A stretch of DNA of 6,665 bases from Chloroflexia bacterium (GTDB lineage: Bacteria; Chloroflexota; Chloroflexia; Thermomicrobiales; UBA6265). Positions 1-6,220 of this stretch are shown here, one piece after another. Location: NCBI GenBank assembly GCA_013698495.1, contig JACCUV010000248.1:1-6665 (forward strand), in the 5' to 3' direction. The notes under the pieces were generated by a model, which saw only the letters and a program-made list of their open reading frames with translations, was not told where the DNA came from and made no database searches. The position numbers and the translations under genes were made by a program. Position 1 is the stretch's first letter. Each line of letters opens with the position of its first letter.

Positions 1-3000
1 TCGATTATCGTCGGCAAACCGCTCAGGTTGGTGCGCATCCACTCGATCGCCGCGAGGTCACCGGCGAGGTCATACGGCTCGACCAGCCCATTGTTGGCAT
101 TGAGGTTGAGGGCAGCGCCTTCCATGAAAGCGTAAGAATCAAGGGTCGGCGAGGTTTGAACCAACCGGGCATCGCGGCGGTTGGGAACGCCGAGCGCCGG
201 ATAGACTGCGCCCACGGCGACCAACACCGCGATCGCGACCAACGAGGCGGAGGTCAGCGTGCGTCTTGCCGTCATTTGGAGCGCGGAACCGCGCTCCCAG
301 CCGGCCCGTACCGCCAGCGCCACAATCGCCGGGACTACCGTCGCCAGCAACAACCAGGTCGCAAATGACAACTGCATGGGAATGTTCTGTTCGGGGGTCC
401 AGGTTGCGATCAGCATGCGATTGGCGACAATGCCCATCGCGAGCGCCGCCGCGATCGAACCCAGCACCATCAAGTGAGACAGGTGGTCGTGAAGATGCCA
501 CACCAGGAACCCGCTCAACAACACGAGCAGGAGCAGGAAAATCGCCAGGTGACCGACGACGTAGGTGAGGCCAAGTGCGGCAGTTGCGAACAACCCGAAC
601 CCGACCACACCGAACCAGCCGACACCCTCGATTTCGCGAGTCGATGCAGCCAATCCCCACACTTGCCACAGGACGTACCCAACAGCGATTGCGAATCCGG
701 CTCCGAAATGACCGATGAAGTCGTCGACCGATATCGGTTGAATCAGCGGCAGCGTCGTGGTTGCAAGGCGCCCATGCGAAAGGATGAACGGAACAACAGC
801 AAGCGTGGCGACGGCCCCGGTAGTCACCAGCGCGACGCCCCAATCCCTTAAGATCAACCACGACCCGCGCCACAGACGCCGGGAGCAGATCGCCAGGAAC
901 AGGAGCATGCCGCTCAGGCCGAACAATGCAACGCCAAACAATGGGTTGGCGGCGCCGGTCCAACCGATCGCAATCCCGAGGCAGATCAGGAAACCAGCCG
1001 GCGAACGCGAATTGTCGAGCGCCGCGGCTATCCGGCCGCCGACGGGAATTGCCGCGGGACGTTGCGTCAGGAACCCGAACAACATTGCGATGCCGGCCAG
1101 GAACAGTGGTGTAGCCAACAAATGCACTGACATTTCGCCGATCAGGAAGCTGAGCAAAGGAAATTCGAGCGTCCCCGGCCCGACGAACCGATCGGTCGCC
1201 AGCCATGACCCCACCGGCACTATGGGCGGTGACGAGAATGTGGACCAGATTCCGTCGATCGCGTCGGGCAGGGATCCTTCGAAGTTCGGTCCCCAGTCCC
1301 CGGAGCCAACGCGCATCGCCATGCCCCACGAACCGATTCCGAACAGCAACACCGGCGCCAACAATCCGCCAAGGATCGGTCCCCACTGGGTCCCTGTCTT
1401 CCACACCCGAGCCGCCAACACGCTGGCCGCGATCCAGGATGTGAGCAGAGCCAGCGCCACGAGAGAGGCCAGGCTGAGCGAGAAGGCTACCTCCGGCACG
1501 ATCCCGGTCAACCGGGTCATCACCGCCCACGGCACGAACCCAAACGTGAAGTCGTGGATCGTGCCATCGACGAGCCAGGGGTCGTAGGCGGGGAAGTACG
1601 GTGCGAGGGCCGTGGCGTTGAAGGTCGCCATGTCCTGGAGTTGAGATCCTGCCCGGCCCGGAATCCACAAATCGGGATGATGCACCCGCGACCAAACGGC
1701 CACCAGAAAGCCGCCGGCGAGGATGACCTCGGTCGCCACGATCCACCGCCAGGTCGCACGCGCATCGGCGACAAGTCGAGGCGCGCAAGATCGGATCGCC
1801 AGTACACCTCCGACAAACACCGCCAGCCAGCCGATGGCGATCGGCACGTGGCCAAACTCAAGTACGCGGATCGACGCCAACCACCACGCAATCCAGGCCA
1901 CCGCAAACAGGCCAAGCGTTTTGGATAGCGCGTATCCCCGATCCGGCAGCCAGGGCATTGCCCGCCACAAAATGGGAACTGCCGGCAACGTCAAGATTTG
2001 AAGCGCGAGATACCAGGTGACGACGGGAAACCTGTTGGCGATGGATCCAATGTCGAAGATTGAACTCCACGCCGGTTGTGTGCGCACCAGCTGCCGGTCG
2101 GCTGCATCCAGCATCATCGCGCCGGGCTGAGTCTGAATTGGGAGGTTGCCCAGACCGCCATGACCGAGGGCCTCGTCGAGCAGGTACCAGGCCGCGTGCA
2201 CGTCCCAACGTTCGGATTTGCGAAAGATCGTAACTTCGGGATGATCGTAAACGGTCAGCGCTTCTTCGGCGGAGCGATCGTCAATCTCGATCCCGAATAA
2301 CTCGGGGAACGAGGTGAAATGGGCTACCTGGTCAAATCCCAACTCGCCGGAGTAGAGCGCCTCGTAGTAGCGGGTCGCCATCGGATAACGCCATGGCATC
2401 CGGGGGATCGTCTCGCGCAAGCGGTCGCTGCTGAGCACGATGTAATCGGTCTGTTGGAGCGTCCCGATCAATCCGGTAAGCTTGCCCTGGTTTTCGTCCG
2501 CGTACGGGTGAAGGATCTCGAAATCGTATGTCCGCTCGGCGAGCGACGGCACGCCGACCGGCAAACCGAGATCCCAGTACTCGTTGGCGATCGTGCTGCC
2601 ATCCGGCACGTTGGCCGTGATCCACTCCGAGGCGGTTTCCCGGGTCTGGGGGGATGAGTAGATCGAAACGTACGCAGCACCGTAAAAGAGCGTGCTACTG
2701 ATCGCAATCGCGGGAAGCACGAAACCGGGATGCAACCATCGTGGAACCCGACAACTCCACCCGACGCCGGGGAGGCGAAGACTGCCCCGACTCCACGCCC
2801 AACGCAGGCTTGCCATCAGCACGGCCGCGGCGAGCAGGACGAGAAACGGATAAGCGGGCATCAGATAGCGCTGGGTTTTGGCGAGGCCGATACCGAAATA
2901 GAGGATGTGGAAGCAGATCCAGCCCACCAGGCCAAGCGTAATCCACGACGGCCAGCGCCGACCCGTGACAATTCTCCACAATTGCCAACTCAAGCCGCCG

Positions 3001-4061
3001 AGCGCGGCGATCGCCAGCCCCGGTCCCATCCCCCACAGCGTCATGTGCTTGAGGTGGTAAACGATCGGCGCGCGCTCTGTCCACTGGATGCCGGGGTAGT
3101 AGTCGATCACGCCAGATTGCACATTCCGCCAATAGTCGATGTCCGCGACCCACCTCGGGTCGAGCCGGAATGAAAAGAGCGACGGACCGGCGAACATGTA
3201 CGGCTGGGCGATCCGGATCGTCCAGATCGCCACGAACAACGCCAGGGCCGACGCGAGCACGATCGGGAAATCCCGTTCCTCGTCATGGTCATCGGCGGCG
3301 AACTCTGGCCACCGGGGAACAACCGCTCTCCAGCCATAGAGGCGAACCGCCTCCAGCACCGGCAGGACCAAAAACCCGGATGCTGCGAACAACGTCGGTT
3401 TGGACGATGCCGCGAGCCCGACCATCAGGCCGGCCAGCGCGAAAAACACCCAGCGTCGGTGTCTCCAACCAGCAAGCACGAACGCGAACGAGGCCGTGGC
3501 GAAGAACGCCGACCAGGCGTCGGTGGTGAAGTAGTGTGCCGCCCCGATGTGGAGCACTGTGAAGGCCATCAGCAGGGCGGCGAGCAAACCGGTCCAGCGA
3601 TTCCACATCATCCGGCCGATCCACCAGACGAGGACGACTGTGCCGGTATCGGCCAGCGCCGAGAGCCACCTGCCCGGGATGTGACCGTTGTTGACAACGG
3701 TGTATTCGGTGAAAGAAGCCACCAGCTTTGCGGCAAACAGGGGAAACGTACCGTAAATGAACCCCGTCCCATGGTTGAACGGATTGAGCGGCGATGTCGC
3801 GGAATCGAAGTATTCACTTACTCCGGCCGGCGCGCTGACATTGATCAGCACCGAGGTCAGGAACAGTTCGTCGGGATGCAGGAAGTACCCTGTTCCCCAT
3901 GTGATCCCGGTGAATCGCAGCACCAACGCGGCGGCCACGATGCCAGCCAGCAAAGTCAGTTCGAGCAGGACGGTCGAGTACGATTTCCGGGACGGGACGT
4001 GGTTTTCCTGGGGAACTTCGCTCTCTGGCTTTACCGCGTTCTCGACATCCCGATCCGTCAT
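1..4061 (-). CDS. GT39-like glycosyltransferase fused to Chlor_Arch_YYY (DUF2298) membrane domain, C-terminus outside window
   Basis: One stop-free frame of 1353 codons runs off the left edge, so the protein is partial at its C-terminus. The ATG at 4061 is the first possible start after an in-frame stop at 4134-4136. Residues 35-53 form a membrane span, followed by HPDE (62-65) in the first outer loop, where GT39/PMT enzymes carry their catalytic acidic pair. Other GT39-like signs are EYFDSATSPLNP (83-94), ASSKPTL in a membrane region, TERAP (328-332), RYLMPAYPF (398-406) and multiple spans to about 470. A soluble region follows (about 474-620), with ASEWITANVPDG, DYIVLSSDR and YDHPEVTIF. From about 676 the sequence reads as a Chlor_Arch_YYY domain: PDRGYALSKTLGL, HHPDLW, YDPW (826-829), LEFP (965-968) and TLDSYAFM near the cut end. 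The signature YYYxG is replaced by DFTFG (837-841). Known: this fusion occurs in Chloroflexota and the YYY domain has no established function. Inferred: it transfers a sugar from a polyprenyl-phosphate donor on the outer membrane face. The family call is strong and the reaction is unproven. Confidence 0.9.
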   Translation of the reverse strand, partial: MTDRDVENAVKPESEVPQENHVPSRKSYSTVLLELTLLAGIVAAALVLRFTGITWGTGYFLHPDELFLTSVLINVSAPAGVSEYFDSATSPLNPFNHGTGFIYGTFPLFAAKLVASFTEYTVVNNGHIPGRWLSALADTGTVVLVWWIGRMMWNRWTGLLAALLMAFTVLHIGAAHYFTTDAWSAFFATASFAFVLAGWRHRRWVFFALAGLMVGLAASSKPTLFAASGFLVLPVLEAVRLYGWRAVVPRWPEFAADDHDEERDFPIVLASALALFVAIWTIRIAQPYMFAGPSLFSFRLDPRWVADIDYWRNVQSGVIDYYPGIQWTERAPIVYHLKHMTLWGMGPGLAIAALGGLSWQLWRIVTGRRWPSWITLGLVGWICFHILYFGIGLAKTQRYLMPAYPFLVLLAAAVLMASLRWAWSRGSLRLPGVGWSCRVPRWLHPGFVLPAIAISSTLFYGAAYVSIYSSPQTRETASEWITANVPDGSTIANEYWDLGLPVGVPSLAERTYDFEILHPYADENQGKLTGLIGTLQQTDYIVLSSDRLRETIPRMPWRYPMATRYYEALYSGELGFDQVAHFTSFPELFGIEIDDRSAEEALTVYDHPEVTIFRKSERWDVHAAWYLLDEALGHGGLGNLPIQTQPGAMMLDAADRQLVRTQPAWSSIFDIGSIANRFPVVTWYLALQILTLPAVPILWRAMPWLPDRGYALSKTLGLFAVAWIAWWLASIRVLEFGHVPIAIGWLAVFVGGVLAIRSCAPRLVADARATWRWIVATEVILAGGFLVAVWSRVHHPDLWIPGRAGSQLQDMATFNATALAPYFPAYDPWLVDGTIHDFTFGFVPWAVMTRLTGIVPEVAFSLSLASLVALALLTSWIAASVLAARVWKTGTQWGPILGGLLAPVLLFGIGSWGMAMRVGSGDWGPNFEGSLPDAIDGIWSTFSSPPIVPVGSWLATDRFVGPGTLEFPLLSFLIGEMSVHLLATPLFLAGIAMLFGFLTQRPAAIPVGGRIAAALDNSRSPAGFLICLGIAIGWTGAANPLFGVALFGLSGMLLFLAICSRRLWRGSWLILRDWGVALVTTGAVATLAVVPFILSHGRLATTTLPLIQPISVDDFIGHFGAGFAIAVGYVLWQVWGLAASTREIEGVGWFGVVGFGLFATAALGLTYVVGHLAIFLLLLVLLSGFLVWHLHDHLSHLMVLGSIAAALAMGIVANRMLIATWTPEQNIPMQLSFATWLLLATVVPAIVALAVRAGWERGSALQMTARRTLTSASLVAIAVLVAVGAVYPALGVPNRRDARLVQTSPTLDSYAFMEGAALNLNANNGLVEPYDLAGDLAAIEWMRTNLSGLPTII

Positions 4062-4073
4062 CGCTGGCGCGGT

Positions 4074-4081
4074 TCTCCTCC
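4074..4081 (-). promoter_or_regulatory. Ribosome binding site of the GT39-YYY gene
   Basis: On the minus strand the bases before the ATG read GGAGGAGA. GGAGG ends 15 bases and GGAGA 12 bases before the start. The spacing is longer than usual, but no other ATG, GTG or TTG lies in frame between the upstream stop (4134-4136) and 4061, so this site supports that start. Confidence 0.55.
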
Positions 4082-4149
4082 CGATCGGATGGGATCGCTG
4101 ATCGCACGTGGTGGTTCCTGAGCGTGCACTCGTTCACCATACCAAACCG

Positions 4150-4166
4150 GAGCCAGTGAGAGGCTC
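4150..4166 (-). terminator. Weak hairpin downstream of the yeiH-like gene
   Basis: GAGCC and GGCTC form a 5-bp stem with a 7-base loop, starting 27 bases after the TAA of the yeiH-like gene. On the minus strand it is followed by CGGTTTGGTAT, which is not a real T-tract. It could reduce readthrough but falls short of a standard intrinsic terminator. Confidence 0.2.
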
Positions 4167-4193
4167 GTGGGCGCCCGCCAATTCTCCCCGCAA

Positions 4194-5276
4194 TTAACCG
4201 ATGCCCATCGTCGTCACGATCGTCAGCGCCATCGCGACGAGGAGAATAGTGAGCGCGATCACGACGAGTCCGACCCGCATCCCGCTGGCCCGGATCGAAC
4301 GCAAATCGACGCTCAGGCCCAACCCGGCCATCGCGACCGAGGTCAACAGCTTGCTCGCCTCCCTCGCCATCTCCGCAACTTGATCCGGCAGCAAAGACGC
4401 CGTCCGCAGCAACGACATCGCCGCGAAGCCGATCACGAACCACGGCAGGAACGTGCCGAGCGATCGTCTGGACGCTGAGGACGCGCCGTCCTCATCCCTA
4501 TTCCGATACAACATGGCGAAGAGGGCGACAACTGGACCCAGCAGCAAGACTCGCGTCAGCTTGACCAGGCTGGCGATCTGGCCGGCCTCGGCGCTGACCG
4601 GGATCGTCGCCGCCAGCACCTGCGGCACGGCGTAGACCGTCAACCCCGCGACCACGCCATAGCGTTCGTCGGTCAGGTCGAAGACGCCGACAAGTAGCGG
4701 GAGCGCGAGCACAACGCCCACGCCAAGCACGGCGGTCAGCGCAATCGCGCTCGCCACCTCCTGCTTCCGGGCCCGAATTACCGGCGCCACGGCCGCGATC
4801 GCCGAGTTCCCGCAGATCGCGTTGCCAACCGCAACAAGAATCGCCAGCCGCGGACCCAAACCGGCGGCTCGACCGAGCACGATTCCCGCGACCAGCGTGA
4901 CCGAGACGCTGATCAGAACCGCCGCGAGCAACTGCATTCCAGCATCGACGATCGCGGCCAGGTTGAGCGACGCGCCCAGCAAAACGATCGCGAATTCGAG
5001 CAATTGCTTTGCCGAAATTCCGATTCCAGGTAAAAAGACTGCGCGGGGAGTCCACGCGGCCCGCACCGCCAACCCGATCAGCAAGGCCAACACGAGGGGC
5101 TCAAGCGCGGCAAAGTCGAAGAGCAATTCCTGGATACGTCCAAGCGCCAAGGCGACGAGGGTGATCAGCGTCGCCAGCGCGACGCCTGGCGCCCACAGTC
5201 GAGTTCGTTCCATTGCCGTGTACATGTCGATTCGTGAGCGCATCGTCGTTCCCGAAACCATTCTCCGATGAAACAC
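4194..5276 (-). CDS. YeiH/UPF0324 family putative sulfate exporter
   Basis: Integral membrane protein of the UPF0324 family (Pfam Cons_hypoth698), which includes E. coli YeiH and proteins proposed to export sulfate. With 360 codons from the GTG it is close to the usual length. About ten hydrophobic stretches cover nearly all of it (for example 31-47, 58-72, 92-112, 115-134, 176-197, 275-290, 335-355). Family landmarks are GNAICGNSAI (151-160), matching the GxxxICGxxAI region of YeiH, VYAVPQVLAAT (214-224) where E. coli YeiH has HEVAQV, KLTRVLLLGP (239-248), and GLGLSVDLRSI (318-328). The start is uncertain. The GTG at 5276 has no clear ribosome binding site. In-frame ATGs at 5261, 5243, 5225 and 5213 all precede the first membrane span, and MERTRLWAPG (from 5213) would give a compact N-terminus like E. 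coli YeiH. No sulfur-metabolism gene or LysR regulator, common YeiH neighbours, lies in the window. The family is secure; the substrate is inferred. Confidence 0.88.
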   Translation of the reverse strand: MFHRRMVSGTTMRSRIDMYTAMERTRLWAPGVALATLITLVALALGRIQELLFDFAALEPLVLALLIGLAVRAAWTPRAVFLPGIGISAKQLLEFAIVLLGASLNLAAIVDAGMQLLAAVLISVSVTLVAGIVLGRAAGLGPRLAILVAVGNAICGNSAIAAVAPVIRARKQEVASAIALTAVLGVGVVLALPLLVGVFDLTDERYGVVAGLTVYAVPQVLAATIPVSAEAGQIASLVKLTRVLLLGPVVALFAMLYRNRDEDGASSASRRSLGTFLPWFVIGFAAMSLLRTASLLPDQVAEMAREASKLLTSVAMAGLGLSVDLRSIRASGMRVGLVVIALTILLVAMALTIVTTMGIG

Positions 5277-5320
5277 AACCGATGCGCGCGCCCGCCTCGT
5301 CAGGTAGCCTATGCTCGACG

Positions 5321-5337
5321 GGCTGGTTTGACCAGCC
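5321..5337. promoter_or_regulatory. Perfect 17-bp inverted repeat, candidate operator
   Basis: GGCTGGT (5321-5327) and ACCAGCC (5331-5337) are exact reverse complements separated by TTG. The repeat lies between two divergent genes and overlaps the -35 candidates for both directions, which suits a dimeric repressor or activator site. The stem could also form an RNA hairpin in a long leader. There is no T-tract after it on either strand, so it is unlikely to be a terminator. The binding protein is unknown. Confidence 0.45.
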
Positions 5338-5360
5338 GGATCGGCACGATGATTCAGATT

Positions 5361-5365
5361 GAGAG
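5361..5365 (+). promoter_or_regulatory. Ribosome binding site fixing the SDR start
   Basis: GAGAG ends 9 bases before the ATG at 5375. It would lie only 3 bases from the in-frame TTG at 5369, so the ATG is preferred over the two-codon-longer TTG start. Confidence 0.5.
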
Positions 5366-5374
5366 CAATTGGGC

Positions 5375-6202
5375 ATGACCAGAGTTTCAGGAGTTACAGG
5401 ACGCACGCGAGTAGTCGTCACCGGCTCGGATGGTCTCATCGGCAAAATGGCGCTCGATGCCTGGCGTGGCGACCCGCGCTACGACGTGGTGGGACTCGCC
5501 CGCAAACCGGGACCCTACGCCGATATCGTCGCCGACATCGTGAACCTCGACTTGCTCGTCGACGCCTTCCAGGGCGCGGACGCTGTCGTTCATCTCGCCG
5601 CCACCTCCGCCGTCGAATCGGCTTGGGAAGATGTGCTCAACAGCAACCTGATCGGGACCTACAATGTGTTCGAGGCGGCGCGGCGGGCGGGCGTCGAGCG
5701 GGTGGTATTCTCGTCGTCGAACCACGCGATCGGCACGTACGAAACCGAGAACGCCCCGGACCTCTTCGAACTCGACGACCAGCGGGTGTGGGATCACACC
5801 GCCGAGATTCGTCCTGATTCCCTGTACGGCGTGTCGAAAGCCTACGGCGAGGCGATCGCCAGGTATTACGTCGATCATCACGGTCTCAAGGCCTGCTGCC
5901 TGCGAATCGGCGGCACGCGAGGCAAGGACGACCCGGTGAACCCGGTGAATCTGTGGAAGCCAGAATTCGACCACGATCCGGAAAAGCTGGCGACGCGCAA
6001 GCGGATGCGAGCCGTGTGGCTGAGCCCCCGCGATTGCGTCCAGTTACTGGAACGGGGCCTCGCCACCGAACATGATTGGGTGCTCTGCTATGGCATCTCC
6101 AACAATCCCCGTCGTTTCTGGGACATTGAGCATGCGAAGGCGATGCTCGGGTACGATCCGCAAGACAGCGCGCCCGCCGAAATCATCCCGGATCGAGGCT
6201 AA
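5375..6202 (+). CDS. NAD-dependent extended SDR, uronate dehydrogenase / Azf glucose-6-phosphate dehydrogenase type
   Basis: A 275-residue cytosolic oxidoreductase. It has a Rossmann nucleotide-binding loop GSDGLIG (17-23), HLAA (73-76), SSSNHAIG (113-120) and the catalytic pair of YGVSK (Y151, K155). SSNHxIG followed by LYGVSK is the hallmark of the uronate dehydrogenase branch of extended SDRs, which oxidise a sugar C1 to a lactone with NAD+. From memory, the haloarchaeal Azf glucose-6-phosphate dehydrogenases share further features: AYET-like residues after the SSNH motif, RDC-containing segment (here SPRDC), YGIS, and a C-terminal LGYDPQD. Relative to Agrobacterium Udh there is an extra charged stretch of about 20 residues after CLRIG. 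Reported substrates of this branch are hexuronates or glucose 6-phosphate, and the sequence alone does not decide between them. It is followed 18 bases later by an AraC-type regulator gene, which suggests inducible sugar use. The fold and NAD-dependent dehydrogenase class are secure; the automatic label would be NAD-dependent epimerase/dehydratase. Confidence 0.92.
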   Translation: MTRVSGVTGRTRVVVTGSDGLIGKMALDAWRGDPRYDVVGLARKPGPYADIVADIVNLDLLVDAFQGADAVVHLAATSAVESAWEDVLNSNLIGTYNVFEAARRAGVERVVFSSSNHAIGTYETENAPDLFELDDQRVWDHTAEIRPDSLYGVSKAYGEAIARYYVDHHGLKACCLRIGGTRGKDDPVNPVNLWKPEFDHDPEKLATRKRMRAVWLSPRDCVQLLERGLATEHDWVLCYGISNNPRRFWDIEHAKAMLGYDPQDSAPAEIIPDRG

Positions 6203-6210
6203 CACACGTC

Positions 6211-6214
6211 GGAG
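6211..6214 (+). promoter_or_regulatory. Ribosome binding site fixing the GTG start of the AraC-family gene
   Basis: GGAG lies 6 bases before GTG at 6221, an ordinary spacing. No other start codon lies in frame between the TAA at 6200-6202 and this GTG. Confidence 0.6.
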
Positions 6215-6220
6215 TCAGCC

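Larger units (their letters stand above)
4062..4193. other. Intergenic gap between yeiH-like gene and GT39-YYY gene
   Basis: These 132 bases separate two genes on the minus strand. They hold the ribosome binding site of the downstream gene, a weak GAGCC/GGCTC hairpin and three GATCG pentamers (4083, 4093, 4100). I found no convincing sigma-70 promoter here. The gap is long for a tight operon, so the large gene may have its own promoter, or the two may be co-transcribed. Confidence 0.6.
5277..5374. promoter_or_regulatory. Divergent promoter region between yeiH-like and SDR genes
   Basis: These 98 bases should hold the promoters of both divergent genes. Toward the SDR, TTGACC (5328-5333) is a good -35 match, but the hexamer 17 bases on (GATTCA, 5351-5356) is a poor -10. 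Toward the yeiH-like gene, minus-strand TGGTCA (5329-5334) and TAGGCT (5306-5311) sit 17 bases apart with 4/6 and 3/6 matches. Both -35 candidates fall inside the inverted repeat at 5321-5337. The promoter assignments are tentative; the layout is directly visible. Confidence 0.4.

Noticed and set aside
757..1587. Plus-strand open frame of 276 codons, antisense to the YYY domain
   Set aside because: Low-complexity Pro/Arg/Asn-rich translation with no domain, explained by GC-rich codon bias opposite a real gene.
139..1788. Minus-strand open frame of 549 codons
   Set aside because: Rich in Arg and Gly with no coherent hydrophobic pattern or motif. The neighbouring minus-strand frame gives a recognisable YYY membrane protein through the same bases.
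4083..4104. Three GATCG pentamers in the leader of the GT39-YYY gene
   Set aside because: Spacing is irregular (10 and 7 bases) and GATCG is common throughout the window, so it does not stand out as a regulator site.
3285..4121. Plus-strand open frame of 278 codons
   Set aside because: Antisense to the GT39-like half; composition is typical of a shadow frame and no motif is visible.
4104..4127. GCACG/CGTGC inverted repeat in the 4062-4193 gap
   Set aside because: A 5-bp stem with a 14-base loop is expected by chance in GC-rich sequence.
3814..4443. Minus-strand frame of 209 codons bridging the two left-hand genes
   Set aside because: It overlaps the end of the yeiH-like gene and the start of the GT39 gene in a different frame, and its Arg/Gly/Asp-rich translation has no family resemblance.
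5387..5974. Minus-strand frame of 195 codons inside the SDR gene
   Set aside because: Antisense shadow of a strongly supported SDR.
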